Below, piece after piece: positions 19,898 to 29,104 of a stretch of 64,000 nucleotides of DNA; the stretch's first letter is position 1; each line of letters opens with the position of its first letter. Source of the stretch: Streptomyces sp. 7-21 (GTDB taxonomy: Bacteria; Actinomycetota; Actinomycetes; Streptomycetales; Streptomycetaceae); the NCBI RefSeq assembly GCF_016741785.1, contig NZ_JAERRL010000011.1, positions 108,068-172,067 of the forward strand. The letters are read 5' to 3'. Below the pieces are notes generated by a model that searched no databases, had not been told where the DNA came from, and saw only the letters and a program-made list of their open reading frames with translations. Both the position numbers and the translations under genes were made by a program.

Positions 19898-19927
19898 AAG
19901 CGGCCGGGGGACACCCCCCGGCCGCTT
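19898..19927 (-). terminator. Intercistronic hairpin between the aldolase fusion gene and rhaB
   Basis: A perfect 13-bp stem, AAGCGGCCGGGGG with CCCCCGGCCGCTT, and a 4-nt loop, 20 nt after the aldolase stop and about 68 nt before the rhaB GTG. It is as strong as a terminator yet lies inside one pathway operon, so it may attenuate rhaB-lutABC or mark a 3' processing end. Confidence 0.7.
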
Positions 19928-19946
19928 CAGGGCGCGCGGCGCCCGG

Positions 19947-22037
19947 CTACCGCAGGAACGCGGCGGGCACACCGGCGTCCACGGGAATGTGCAGCCCCGT
20001 GGTGTGGCTGAGCACGCCCGACGTCAGCGCGAACACCGCCGCCGCCACGTGCTCGGGCAGCACCTCCCGCTTCAGCAGGGTCCGCTGCGCGTAGAACTCG
20101 CCCAGCTTCTCCTCCTCGATGCCGTACACCGCCGCGCGCTGGGCGCCCCAGCCGCCCGCGAAGATGCCGGAGCCGCGCACCACGCCGTCCGGGTTGACGC
20201 CGTTGACGCGGATGCCGTGTTCACCCAGCTCGGCCGCCAGCAGCCGCACCTGGTGCGCCTGGTCGGCCTTGGTGGCGCCGTAGGCCACGTTGTTGGGACC
20301 GGCGAACACGCCGTTCTTGGAGACGATGTACACGATGTCGCCGCCCAGCCCCTGCGCGATCATCACCCGCGCGGCCTCCCGCGACACCAGGAACGAGCCG
20401 CGCGCCATGATGGCGTGCTGCCGGTCCCAGTCGGCGGCCGTGGTCTCCAGCAGCGGCTTGGAAACGGAGATGCCCGCGTTGTTGACGACCAGGTCCAGGC
20501 CGCCGAACGCCAGCACGGCCGCGTCCACCGCCGCCCGCACCTGCTCCTCGTCGGTGACGTCGACCGTCACCGGCACCGCCCGGTCCGGGCCGCCCAGCTC
20601 GGTCGCGACCCGCTCGGCCGCCTCGGCGTTCACGTCCGCGACGACCACGCAGGCTCCCTCCGCGGCCAGCCGCTCCGCCGTCGCCCGGCCGATGCCCGAG
20701 CCCGCGCCCGTCACCAGCGCGATCCTGGTCGCCAGCGGCTTGGGCGGCGGCATCCGCCGCAGCTTGGCCTCCTCCAGCTCCCAGTACTCGATGCGGAACT
20801 TCTCCGACTCCTCGATGGGCGCATAGGAGGACACCGCCTCAGCGCCGCGCATGACGTTGATGGCGTTGATGTAGAACTCGCCCGCCACGCGCGCCGTCTG
20901 CTTGTCCTTGCCGAAGGAGAACATCCCGACCCCCGGTACCAGCACGATCGCCGGGTCGGCGCCGCGCATCGGCGGTGAGTCCTCGGTGGCGTGCCGCTCG
21001 TAGTACGCCCGGTACTCCTCGCGGTACTCCTGGTGCAGTTCCTTCAGCCGCGCCACCGCTTCCTCCAGCGGGGCGCTCGCGGGCAGGTCCAGGACCAGCG
21101 GCCGCACCTTGGTGCGCAGGAAGTGGTCCGGGCAGGAGGTGCCCAGCCGCGCCAGCCGCGGGTGCTCGGCGCGCGCCAGGAACTCCAGCACCACGTCGTC
21201 GTCGTTGAAGTGCCCCACCTGCGGCCGGTCCGCGGACGCCAGCGCCCGCACCACCGGCGCCAGCGCGGCGGCCCGCGCCCGGCGTTCCGCCTCGGGCAGC
21301 GGCTCGTATCCCTCAAGCACCGGACCGAACGGCTCCGGCTTGCCCCGCTCCGCCAGGAACGCCTCGGCGGTGCGGATGATGTGCAGCGAATTGGCCTCGC
21401 ACTCCTCGCTGGTCGCGCCCCACGCCGTGATGCCGTGGCCGCCCAGCACGCAGCCGATCGCCTGCGGGTGCGCCCGCTGCACCGCCGCGATGTCCAGGCC
21501 CAGCTGGAACCCCGGACGCCGCCACGGCACCCACACCACACGCTCGCCGAAGCACTCCTTGGTCAGCGCCTCGCCGTCGGCCGCGCAGGCCAGCGCGATG
21601 CCCGAGTCCGGGTGCAGGTGGTCGACGTGCGCCGCCTCGACCAGGCCGTGCATGGCGGTGTCGATGGAGGGAGCGGCGCCGCCCTTGCCGTGCAGGCAGT
21701 AGTCGAACGCGGCGACCATCTCGTCTTCGCGCTCGACGCCCGGGTATACCTCGCGCAGTGCCCGCAGCCGGTCCAGGCGCAGCACCGCCAGGCCCTCGGG
21801 GCGCAGGGTGCCCAGGTCGCCGCCGGAACCCTTGACCCACATCAGTTCGGTCTCGTCGCCGGTGACCGGGTCGGTCGCGGTGCCCTTCGCCGAGGCGTTA
21901 CCGCCGGCGTAGTTGGTGTTCCTCGGGTCGGCGCCCAGCCGGTGCGAGCGCTCCAGCAGCGCCTGCACCGCCGGGTGCCCGGCCGTAGTGTCCTTCTGCT
22001 TGTTGTGCGTCTGCTGCCTCTGCTGCGTCATCGTCAC
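19947..22037 (-). CDS. Bifunctional rhamnulose-1-phosphate aldolase / L-lactaldehyde dehydrogenase
   Basis: A 696-residue fusion, equivalent in layout to Bacillus RhaEW. The N-terminal class II aldolase domain (about residues 20-400) has zinc-ligand motifs [10 protein letters not shown] and GGHGITAWG. It splits L-rhamnulose 1-phosphate into DHAP and L-lactaldehyde. The C-terminal SDR domain (about 430-690) has [20 protein letters not shown] and the active-site YGATK, and would oxidise L-lactaldehyde to L-lactate. The start is GTG overlapping the rhaI stop (GTGA), or the ATG two codons later. Product feeds lutABC in the same gene run. Confidence 0.92.
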   Translation of the reverse strand: MTMTQQRQQTHNKQKDTTAGHPAVQALLERSHRLGADPRNTNYAGGNASAKGTATDPVTGDETELMWVKGSGGDLGTLRPEGLAVLRLDRLRALREVYPGVEREDEMVAAFDYCLHGKGGAAPSIDTAMHGLVEAAHVDHLHPDSGIALACAADGEALTKECFGERVVWVPWRRPGFQLGLDIAAVQRAHPQAIGCVLGGHGITAWGATSEECEANSLHIIRTAEAFLAERGKPEPFGPVLEGYEPLPEAERRARAAALAPVVRALASADRPQVGHFNDDDVVLEFLARAEHPRLARLGTSCPDHFLRTKVRPLVLDLPASAPLEEAVARLKELHQEYREEYRAYYERHATEDSPPMRGADPAIVLVPGVGMFSFGKDKQTARVAGEFYINAINVMRGAEAVSSYAPIEESEKFRIEYWELEEAKLRRMPPPKPLATRIALVTGAGSGIGRATAERLAAEGACVVVADVNAEAAERVATELGGPDRAVPVTVDVTDEEQVRAAVDAAVLAFGGLDLVVNNAGISVSKPLLETTAADWDRQHAIMARGSFLVSREAARVMIAQGLGGDIVYIVSKNGVFAGPNNVAYGATKADQAHQVRLLAAELGEHGIRVNGVNPDGVVRGSGIFAGGWGAQRAAVYGIEEEKLGEFYAQRTLLKREVLPEHVAAAVFALTSGVLSHTTGLHIPVDAGVPAAFLR

Positions 22038-23194
22038 GCCCCCCAGCCGGCCTGCTGGCCGCCCTTGCGGTCCTCGACGATCCGCTGCGCCCAGCCGGAA
22101 CGCTGGTACGCCGCGATCGGATCCGGGTCCAGGCCCATCTCCTCGCGCACCTCGGCGAGCAGCGGCCTGACGTCCGTGTTGAACGCGTCCATCAGCACGG
22201 CGTTGGCACCGAGCACGTCGCCGGCGGCCTGCGCGGCCGTCAGCGCCTCACGGTCCACCAGCAGCGCCTTGGCCGTGGCCTCCTGGACGTTCATCACCGA
22301 GCGGATGACCGCCGGGATCTTCGGCTCGATGTTGTGGCACTGGTCCAGCATGAAGGCCACCTCGTCGGTGTACCCGCCGCCGCGCACCACCTCGGTCATG
22401 ATGCGGAACAGCTGGAACGGGTCGGCCGCGCCCACCATCAGGTCGTCGTCGGCGTAGAAGCGGGAGTTGAAGTCGAAGCCGCCGAGCTTCCCCTCGCGCA
22501 GCAGCACCGCGACGATGAACTCGATGTTGGTGCCCGGCGCGTGGTGGCCGGTGTCCACCACGACCTTCGCCTTCGGTCCCAGCCTGAGGCAGTGGGCGAA
22601 CGCGGTGCCCCAGTCAGGCACGTCGGTGGTGTAGAAGGCGGGCTCGAAGAGCTTGTACTCCAGCAGCAGCCGCTGGTCGTCGCCGAGCCGCTCGTAGACG
22701 GCCGCCAGCGCCTCGGCGAGCCGGTCCTGGCGGGAGCGGATGTCGTCCTGCCCGGGGTAGTTGGTGCCGTCGGAGAACCACAGCTTCAGGTCGCGGGAGC
22801 CCGTCGCGTCCATGATGTCGACGCACTCCATCAGGTGGCCCAGGGCCTTGCGGCGCACGGCGGGGTCCGGGTGGCAGACGCTGCCGAGCTTGTAGTCGTC
22901 GTCCTGGAAGACGTTGGCGTTGATGGCGCCGATGCGCAGGCCGAGGCCGCGGGCGTAGTCGGCCAGCGCCGCGTAGTCGTCGACCTTGTCCCACGGGATG
23001 TGCAGCGCGACAGAGGGCGCGACACCGGTGTAACGGTGCACCTGCGCGGCGTCGTCGAGCTTCTCCTGCGGAGTGCGCGGCACTCCGGGCTGAGCGAAAA
23101 CCTTGAAGCGGGTGCCGGAGTTTCCGTAGCCCCACGACGGGGTTTCGATGACCTGTGAGGTCAGGGCCGCCTTAACGGCGGAGGGGACGGTCAT
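22034..23194 (-). CDS. rhaI: L-rhamnose isomerase
   Basis: A 386-residue TIM-barrel sugar isomerase of the RhaI type (Pseudomonas stutzeri/gram-positive group, not E. coli RhaA). Signatures: [58 protein letters not shown] and [15 protein letters not shown], which include the metal-binding Glu, Asp and His residues. Converts L-rhamnose to L-rhamnulose. First gene of the minus-strand unit, behind a near-consensus promoter with a LacI-type operator at the expected start of transcription. Confidence 0.95.
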   Translation of the reverse strand: MTVPSAVKAALTSQVIETPSWGYGNSGTRFKVFAQPGVPRTPQEKLDDAAQVHRYTGVAPSVALHIPWDKVDDYAALADYARGLGLRIGAINANVFQDDDYKLGSVCHPDPAVRRKALGHLMECVDIMDATGSRDLKLWFSDGTNYPGQDDIRSRQDRLAEALAAVYERLGDDQRLLLEYKLFEPAFYTTDVPDWGTAFAHCLRLGPKAKVVVDTGHHAPGTNIEFIVAVLLREGKLGGFDFNSRFYADDDLMVGAADPFQLFRIMTEVVRGGGYTDEVAFMLDQCHNIEPKIPAVIRSVMNVQEATAKALLVDREALTAAQAAGDVLGANAVLMDAFNTDVRPLLAEVREEMGLDPDPIAAYQRSGWAQRIVEDRKGGQQAGWGA

Positions 23195-23219
23195 GCGATC
23201 AGGGCTCCCTGGACCGTAA

Positions 23220-23231
23220 TGAATCGTTTCA
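23220..23231. promoter_or_regulatory. LacI-type operator at rhaI
   Basis: TGAATCGTTTCA, a near-palindrome with LacI-family spacing. It lies just downstream of the rhaI -10 and 26 nt before its start. A sister copy lies at the mutarotase promoter, and a LacI-family gene is next door. Confidence 0.75.
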
Positions 23232-23241
23232 CTGAGCGTCG

Positions 23242-23271
23242 ACGCTAAGAGTGGCGGAGCGGCGCTGTCAA
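23242..23271 (-). promoter_or_regulatory. rhaI promoter
   Basis: Read on the minus strand: TTGACA, 18 nt, TAGCGT. The -35 is perfect and the -10 is typical of actinomycete housekeeping promoters. The rha operator falls at about +5 to +15. Confidence 0.75.
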
Positions 23272-23317
23272 GGGAGACGTCGCGTACCGGAGCGCCACTC
23301 GATCGAGTGAGCGGGCC

Positions 23318-23346
23318 TTGACCGGGGCCGGGCCGGTGGCTAGCTT
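23318..23346 (+). promoter_or_regulatory. rhaM promoter
   Basis: TTGACC, 17 nt, TAGCTT on the plus strand, with the second rha operator shortly downstream; mirrors the layout on the rhaI side. Confidence 0.72.
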
Positions 23347-23363
23347 GCGTCCAATCCTGGAAA

Positions 23364-23375
23364 TGAAACCTTTCA
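23364..23375. promoter_or_regulatory. LacI-type operator at rhaM
   Basis: TGAAACCTTTCA, the partner of the TGAATCGTTTCA site 144 nt away. It lies 17 nt before the mutarotase GTG, between its -10 and ribosome site. Confidence 0.72.
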
Positions 23376-23391
23376 GAAGGGCGTCGACGTC

Positions 23392-23712
23392 GTGCAGCGG
23401 GTGTGTTTTCTGCTGAAGGTCCGCGAGGACCGGGCCGAGGAGTACAAGAAACGGCACGCCGAGGTGTGGCCGGAGATGCGCGAGGCCCTGTCGGCGGCGG
23501 GCTGGCACAACTACTCGCTCTTCCTCCGCCCGGACGGCCTTCTCGTCGGCTACCTGGAGACCGAGGACTTCGAGGCGGCGCAGCGCGCCATGGCCGAGAC
23601 CGACGTCAACGCCCGCTGGCAGGCCGAGATGGCGCCGTTCTTCGAGTCGCTCGACGGGGCGCGGCCCGACGAGGCCATGAAACCCCTCACCGAGGTGTTC
23701 CACCTCGACTGA
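23392..23712 (+). CDS. rhaM: L-rhamnose mutarotase
   Basis: A 106-residue RhaM/RhaU family protein: [40 protein letters not shown] and [13 protein letters not shown]. The conserved His, Tyr and Trp residues interconvert alpha and beta L-rhamnopyranose so that the isomerase receives its preferred anomer. GTG start after AGAAGGG. It diverges from rhaI and is followed after about 113 nt by the LacI-type regulator. Confidence 0.93.
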   Translation: MQRVCFLLKVREDRAEEYKKRHAEVWPEMREALSAAGWHNYSLFLRPDGLLVGYLETEDFEAAQRAMAETDVNARWQAEMAPFFESLDGARPDEAMKPLTEVFHLD

Positions 23713-23825
23713 CCCTGACCGCCCGGACGGAAGACTCCCTGGTACGAGGGCGTGTGAACGGGTGGCCGAATGTCTACGATGGCCCGGCGGTAACCGCCGG
23801 TAACGAAACGAACGGGGCACGGCAG

Positions 23826-24848
23826 ATGGCGCACACGGTGGGCATCAAAGAGGTGGCGCGGCAGGCCGGGGTGTCGGTGGGAACGGTCTCCAACGTCATC
23901 AACCGGCCGCACATGGTGGCCGAGGAGACCCGCCTGCGCGTCCAGGCCGCCATCAGCGAGCTCGGCTACGTCCGCAGCGAGTCGGCACGGCAGCTGCGCG
24001 CCGGGCAGAGCCGCATCATCGCCCTGCTCGTGCTCGACATGGGCAACCCGTTCTTCGTGGACGTGGCCGCCGGCGCCGAGCGCGTCGCCCGTGCCTCCCA
24101 GCTGGGCGTCATGCTCTGCAACAGCGCCCAGTCGGCCTCGGAGGAGGCCGACTACCTCTCCCTCTTCGCCGAGCAGCGGGTCAGGGGCGTCCTGGTCACG
24201 CCCGCCGACATGTCGGGCCGGAACCTGTCCGAGTTCCGCCGCCACGGCATCCCGTTCGTCTTCGTGGACCGGGTGCTGCCCAGCGCCGAGGGCTGCTCCG
24301 TCTCCGTCGACGACGTCCTCGGCGGCACCATGGCCGTGCGCCACCTGCTGCAGCAGGGGCACACCAGCATTGCCTACGTCAGCGGCCCGATGTCGCTCCA
24401 GCAGTGCCAGGACCGGATGGAGGGGGCGCTGGCCGCGCTGGCAGAGGCCGGGCTGGACGACACCGCCCTGCACCACGTGCAGGCCGGGCTGCTGGACGTG
24501 CCGTCCGGGCGCGAGGCCGGCAGCCGCCTGCTGGCCATGGACCCCCGGCCCTCCGCCGTGTTCTGCGCCAACGACCTGCTGGCGCTCGGCGTGCTCCAGG
24601 CGCTCTTCGCCGCCGGGGTGCGGGTGCCCGACGACATGGCGCTGATCGGGTACGACGACATCGAGTTCGCCGCGGCCGCCGCCGTGCCCCTCACCTCCGT
24701 GCGCCAGCCCGCGGTCCGCATGGGGCGGCAGGCCGCCGAACTGCTGCTGGAGGAGACGGGGGAGGGCGCCGACCGCCACCAGCACCAGCGCATCGTCTTC
24801 GAGCCGGAGCTGGTCGTCCGCGAGTCCAGCCGCGGTCCCCGCGGCTGA
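23826..24848 (+). CDS. LacI-family regulator, probable rhamnose repressor
   Basis: A 340-residue LacI/GalR protein: N-terminal helix-turn-helix IKEVARQAGVSVGTVSNVIN and hinge RSESARQLRAGQSRIIALLV, then a periplasmic-binding-protein-like effector domain ending ELVVRESS. Its position beside the divergent rhaI/rhaM promoters, which carry paired LacI-type operators, makes it the likely rhamnose-responsive repressor. No such operator is visible directly before its own start, so it may be read from the rhaM promoter. Confidence 0.9.
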   Translation: MAHTVGIKEVARQAGVSVGTVSNVINRPHMVAEETRLRVQAAISELGYVRSESARQLRAGQSRIIALLVLDMGNPFFVDVAAGAERVARASQLGVMLCNSAQSASEEADYLSLFAEQRVRGVLVTPADMSGRNLSEFRRHGIPFVFVDRVLPSAEGCSVSVDDVLGGTMAVRHLLQQGHTSIAYVSGPMSLQQCQDRMEGALAALAEAGLDDTALHHVQAGLLDVPSGREAGSRLLAMDPRPSAVFCANDLLALGVLQALFAAGVRVPDDMALIGYDDIEFAAAAAVPLTSVRQPAVRMGRQAAELLLEETGEGADRHQHQRIVFEPELVVRESSRGPRG

Positions 24849-24893
24849 ACCGGCGCGGCCGCCCGGTCCCCTCAGACCCGTAGCGTGGAATAC

Positions 24894-25316
24894 ATGAGCG
24901 ACACCTTCCGCACCAGCGTCCTGCACGTGACGACCGGCTCCACCGAGTCCGTCACGGACCTGACCCGCGACTGCGAGGAGTTCCTCGCCCAGGCCGCCGC
25001 GGGGCGCGACGGACTGCTGAACGTCTTCGTGCCGCACGCCACCGCGGGCGTAGCCATCCTCGAGACCGGCGCGGGCAGCGACGACGACCTGCTCGCCGCG
25101 CTGCGTGACCTGCTGCCCGCCGACGACCGGTGGCGTCACCGCCACGGCAGCCCGGGGCACGGCAGGGACCACGTCCTCCCCGCGATCGTGCCACCGCACG
25201 CCACGCTGCCCGTCGTCGGCGGCCAGCTCATGCTCGGTACCTGGCAGTCGGTGTGCCTGGTGGACACCAACGGCGACAACCCGCAGCGCCAGGTGCGGCT
25301 CAGTTTCCTGGGCTGA
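24894..25316 (+). CDS. YjbQ/UPF0047 family protein
   Basis: A 140-residue single-domain protein of the YjbQ (secondary thiamine-phosphate synthase enzyme) family: LLNVFVPHATAGVAILETG, HRHGSPGHGRDHVLPAI and LPVVGGQLMLGTWQSVCL. The conserved His positions are present. Some homologues rescue thiamine-phosphate synthase mutants, but the native role is unsettled. ATG is 45 nt after the LacI stop, on the same strand, possibly cotranscribed. Confidence 0.9.
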   Translation: MSDTFRTSVLHVTTGSTESVTDLTRDCEEFLAQAAAGRDGLLNVFVPHATAGVAILETGAGSDDDLLAALRDLLPADDRWRHRHGSPGHGRDHVLPAIVPPHATLPVVGGQLMLGTWQSVCLVDTNGDNPQRQVRLSFLG

Positions 25317-25526
25317 TCCGGTCGCGGGGACGTCGCACCGCCTGACCGGCGCACCGCGGCGCGCAGCCGCCCGGCGGGCAGCGGCAGGCGCGGACCCCAG
25401 CTGACCCGCCGGACCCCCGCCGGGCCGGGCGGAAGGAGCAGCACCACCGGCGGAGCAGCACCGCGCCGCAAGCCCCGCCGACTGCCCCACGACCGCCCCT
25501 GCGACCACCGCTGTCACACCGATCGG

Positions 25527-27932
25527 ATGGCTTACCGCACCGTGAACCAGACCCCCCGCCCCGACGGCTCCCACCAGCCCGGACACTCCGGCACAGCGGC
25601 GCGGCCCCGCCGTATCCGCGTGCCCGGGCCCGCGCCCGTGATCCCCGCCCCGCTCGCCATGGGAGACCCGGCCGGCCTGCCGCAGCGCCTGCGGCTGACG
25701 TCGCGTTACCTCGAGCGCGACGGCTCCCCGTGGTTCCCCGTGATGGGGGAGTACCACTTCAGCCGCGACCATCCCGCCCGCTGGGAGCGGGAGCTGCGGA
25801 AGATGAGGGCCGGCGGCGTCAGCGTCGTCGCCACCTACCTGCTGTGGATCATCCACGAGGAGGTCCGCGGCACCGTCCGCTGGGACGGCCAGCGCGACCT
25901 GCGCCGCTTCGTCGAGACCGCCGGCCGCGCCGGCCTGGAGGTAGTGCTGCGCATCGGCCCCTGGGCACACGGCGAGACCCGTAACGGCGGCTTCCCCGAC
26001 TGGCTGCAGGCGCTGCCCCTGGCCCACCGCACCAACGACCCCGCCTACCTGGAGCTCGTCCGCGGCTGGTACACCGCCATCGCGGAGCAGGTACGCGGGC
26101 TCTTCCACGGCGAGGACAACCCCGCCGGGCCCGTCATCGGCATCCAGGTGGACAACGAGCTGTACGACCAGCCGGAACACCTGCGCACGCTGCGCCAGCT
26201 CGCCGAGCAGGCGGGCATGCGCGCCTCGCTGTGGACGGCGACCGGCTGGGGCGGAGCCCAGCTGCCCCGCGGCGCGCTGCTGCCCGTGTACGCCGGCTAC
26301 CCGGATGCCTTCTGGGAAGACTCGGAGACCGGCTGGCCCGCGTCCGCCGCCACGCACTTCACCTACACCACGCTCCGCGACGACCTGTCGGTGGGCGCCG
26401 ACCTGCGCGGCACCTCCGCCGGCACTTCCTCCGGCGCGGCGGACAGCCAGGACCCGTGGCCCTTCGCGACCTGCGAACTGGGCGGCGGCATGCAGACCGC
26501 CTACCACCGGCGCCCCCTGGTCGATCCCGATGACGTCGCCGCCCTCGCGCTGACCAAGCTCGGCAGCGGCTCCGCCTGGCAGGGGTACTACCTCTACCAC
26601 GGCGTCACCCAGGTCCTCGGCGACCTCTCCACCACGCAGGAGTCGCACGCGACGGGCTATCCCAACGACCTGCCCGTGCTCGACTACGACTTCTTCGCCC
26701 CGGTCGGCGCCGCCGGGGGCCAGCGCCCGCACTACCACCAGCTCCGCCGCCAGCACCTGCTGCTTGAGGCCTTCGGCAGCCAGCTCGCCACGTACCCGGC
26801 GGTCCTGCCGCCACCCGGCGACCCGGTCCGCTGGGCGGTGCGCGGGGACGGCGAGCGCGGATACCTCTTCTTCACCAACCACCAGCCGGCCGCGGCGCCG
26901 CTGCCGGACGCCGGCGACGTGCAGTTCACGGTGGAACTCGGCACCCGCACCGTCACCGTGCCCAGCGCCCCCTGCACCCTGCCGTCCGGGGCCTACGGGG
27001 TATGGCCGCTGCGGCAGCGCGTCGGCAGCATCCCGGCCCTCACCGCGACCGCCCAGCCCCTCACCCGGATCGACACCGCGCGCGGCCCGGTCGTCCTGTT
27101 CGCCGCCACCGGGGGAGTGGACGTCGAACTGCGGCTGGAAGGCGTAGCGGCGGCGGACGTGAGCGGTGCCGGCGTCCGCGAGGAGGACGGCAGCCTCCTC
27201 GCCGTCCCCCACGCCGCGCCCGGTCTCGGCGCCGAGGTCACCGTCGCCGGAACGACCCTGGTCTTCCTCGATCCCGCCACGGCTGACGCGGTATGGAAGG
27301 GCACCATCGACGGCCGGGAAAGCCTCGTGGTGTGGCACGGGGACGGATGGTTCGACGAGGACGGCTTCCGCGTCGTGGAACCGGACCGGGCGGCCGTCAT
27401 CGGCGTCTGCCCCGCCCTGCGGCACGCGGACCTTGCGCAGGCACCGGCCGCGGGCACGGTCTTCACCCGCTACACCGTCCCGGGCCAGGACGGCGTGCGC
27501 CGCCTCGCCGTCCCGCCGTTCACGGATCCCGCCGTGGCGCCCGTGCGCACCGGGGGCAGCGCCGGGCGGCTCTCCGCGCCCACGGACGCCGACTTCGCGG
27601 CGCTCACGCCGGTAGCGGTGCCGGTGGACGACGAGGTGTTCGACGGCGCCGAGCAGGTGATCCTGCGGCTGGACTGGACAGGCGACGTCATCCGCGTCTA
27701 CGCGGGCGAGCGGCTCATCGCCGACCAGTTCTGGTCGGGACGGCCGCTCGAGGTGGACCTGACGCCCCACCGCGAGGCGGTCCGGGACGGTGGCCTGCGG
27801 CTGCGGGCGTTCGCCTGGGACCCCGACACGCGGGTGTACGTCGACCCGCGGGTGCGCCCTGAGACGGCCCAGCCCGTGCTCGAGATACGCGAGGCAGCGC
27901 TGCACCCGGTCCGCACCCGCTCGCTGCGGTAG
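25527..27932 (+). CDS. GH35-like beta-galactosidase, apparently cytoplasmic
   Basis: An 801-residue glycoside hydrolase with the GH35 barrel (about residues 55-380). PWFPVMGEYHFSRDHPARWE opens the domain, IGIQVDNELYDQPEH supplies the acid/base Glu, and CELGGGMQTAYH the probable nucleophile Glu. Beta-rich C-terminal domains follow. No signal peptide is seen, so an imported oligosaccharide is the likely substrate. Next to rhamnose genes, a galactose/rhamnose plant polymer such as rhamnogalacturonan side chains is a reasonable guess. The first 44 residues are low-complexity and the ATG lacks a clear ribosome site; a later start at MGDPAGLP is possible. Confidence 0.8.
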   Translation: MAYRTVNQTPRPDGSHQPGHSGTAARPRRIRVPGPAPVIPAPLAMGDPAGLPQRLRLTSRYLERDGSPWFPVMGEYHFSRDHPARWERELRKMRAGGVSVVATYLLWIIHEEVRGTVRWDGQRDLRRFVETAGRAGLEVVLRIGPWAHGETRNGGFPDWLQALPLAHRTNDPAYLELVRGWYTAIAEQVRGLFHGEDNPAGPVIGIQVDNELYDQPEHLRTLRQLAEQAGMRASLWTATGWGGAQLPRGALLPVYAGYPDAFWEDSETGWPASAATHFTYTTLRDDLSVGADLRGTSAGTSSGAADSQDPWPFATCELGGGMQTAYHRRPLVDPDDVAALALTKLGSGSAWQGYYLYHGVTQVLGDLSTTQESHATGYPNDLPVLDYDFFAPVGAAGGQRPHYHQLRRQHLLLEAFGSQLATYPAVLPPPGDPVRWAVRGDGERGYLFFTNHQPAAAPLPDAGDVQFTVELGTRTVTVPSAPCTLPSGAYGVWPLRQRVGSIPALTATAQPLTRIDTARGPVVLFAATGGVDVELRLEGVAAADVSGAGVREEDGSLLAVPHAAPGLGAEVTVAGTTLVFLDPATADAVWKGTIDGRESLVVWHGDGWFDEDGFRVVEPDRAAVIGVCPALRHADLAQAPAAGTVFTRYTVPGQDGVRRLAVPPFTDPAVAPVRTGGSAGRLSAPTDADFAALTPVAVPVDDEVFDGAEQVILRLDWTGDVIRVYAGERLIADQFWSGRPLEVDLTPHREAVRDGGLRLRAFAWDPDTRVYVDPRVRPETAQPVLEIREAALHPVRTRSLR

Positions 27933-28047
27933 GAGCCCCCTCGCCTCCGCGGCTTCCGGGGCTTCGCCGCAGCGCCGGCCCGCAGCGCAGGTCCGCGGGG
28001 CCCGGCCGGCGCCCCGGCAGGGACGGGGCAGAGCGCCAGACGCGAAA

Positions 28048-28090
28048 GCGCCGTTCCGTGCGGCCGGCGGAAACCGGCCGGGAACGGCGC
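28048..28090. terminator. Hairpin between convergent GH35 and CbiX-like genes
   Basis: Long GC stem: GCGCCGTTCC with GGAACGGCGC, extended by GGCCGG with CCGGCC around a GC-GGAAA loop. Positioned to stop transcription from both sides. Confidence 0.7.
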
Positions 28091-28117
28091 GGAAACGGGC
28101 GGCCCGCTGACGCCGGG

Positions 28118-29014
28118 TCAGCGCAGTGGCGCGCCCGGCTGCTGCGGGTTGATGCCCAGCTCGGTCATGTACGCGGACAGCACCAGCTTGCCCACGGCCG
28201 GATAGGCCCCCAGCGGCTCGGAGGCCGCGCAGCCCGCCTCGGTGGCCGCCGACTTCAGCAGCCCCTCGGGCAGTTCCGGACCGATCGCACAGGGCGCAAG
28301 CGCCAGCTGCTGCGACCCCGACTCGAGAAGCTTGTTCGCCGTCTCGGCGACCGCCCCCTCCTGGTCGAGCGCCGCCGCGAGCACCGGCACCGCCAGCCGC
28401 GCCGACAGCAGCATGCCCGTGATGCCCGCCGCCTTCACGGCCTCTTCGCCGCCCACGGCGGCCAGCACGATGCCGTCGGCGGCCGTGGCGACGGTGAACA
28501 GCCGCGCCCGGTCAGCGCGGGCCAGACCCGCCTCGGAGAGCCGCACGTGCACCGCCTCCGCCAGCAGCGGGTGGGGACCCAGCACGTCGGTCACCGCTGC
28601 GCCCGTGCCGCTGTCGCTCACCGCCTGGCGTATGACCTCGCCGTGGGCGCTGCCCGGGCTCGTCAGCAGCGGCACCACGACCGCGGGCGGCCACTCGGCG
28701 CCGGCCTCACCGCCGCGCTCCGCCGCGGCCACCTGCGCGAGCACCCCGGCCAGCGCGGGGAACTCCTCGTCATTGTCGGCCCCTTCGGCGAAGGCCACAC
28801 GGGCGTCCAGGCCCGGCAGCTCCGCCCGCGCGATACTCACCACCTCTTCGGCGAGACCACGGCTCGCCGAAGACGGCTGACCGGGCACGGCCAGCACCAG
28901 CGAGGGCGCGCCCTCGGGCGCGGTGACGGGCTCCGGGCGCCGGTGGCGACCGGGCTTGCGGGGTCGCGGCATTCGAACGGGCAGGCCGGAAGCTGGCCCA
29001 GTGGGGGAGCTCAT
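28118..29014 (-). CDS. CbiX-like (sirohydrochlorin chelatase-like) protein
   Basis: A 298-residue protein with two CbiX/SirB-type half-domains: LVLAVPGQPSSASRGLAEEV, PAVVVPLLTSPGSAHGEV near residue 115, and LALAPCAIGPELPEGLL in the second half. True cobalt/iron chelatases keep active-site His residues in each half. Here most are missing (GQP replaces the usual HGS), so it may be a non-catalytic relative. An Arg/Pro-rich N-terminal tail of about 35 residues precedes the domain. Alone on its strand between a hairpin and the sugar kinase. Confidence 0.75.
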   Translation of the reverse strand: MSSPTGPASGLPVRMPRPRKPGRHRRPEPVTAPEGAPSLVLAVPGQPSSASRGLAEEVVSIARAELPGLDARVAFAEGADNDEEFPALAGVLAQVAAAERGGEAGAEWPPAVVVPLLTSPGSAHGEVIRQAVSDSGTGAAVTDVLGPHPLLAEAVHVRLSEAGLARADRARLFTVATAADGIVLAAVGGEEAVKAAGITGMLLSARLAVPVLAAALDQEGAVAETANKLLESGSQQLALAPCAIGPELPEGLLKSAATEAGCAASEPLGAYPAVGKLVLSAYMTELGINPQQPGAPLR

Positions 29015-29104
29015 GTCGTGGCATGTTAATGCCTTGCGGCCAGCCGTGGTTCCCCCGGGGGACCCGTTGCGCCACGCCCCTGCGGCCGGGCCCGTGCCCG
29101 CCGT

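Noticed and set aside
23550..27905. A 1,451-codon open frame on the minus strand
   Set aside because: It runs antisense through the LacI-type regulator, YjbQ and GH35 genes, has no recognisable domain, and is the usual long shadow frame of very GC-rich coding DNA.
28118..29014. Naming the CbiX-like protein a functional cobalt or iron chelatase
   Set aside because: The expected active-site His residues are not evident in either half, so only a family-level name is justified.
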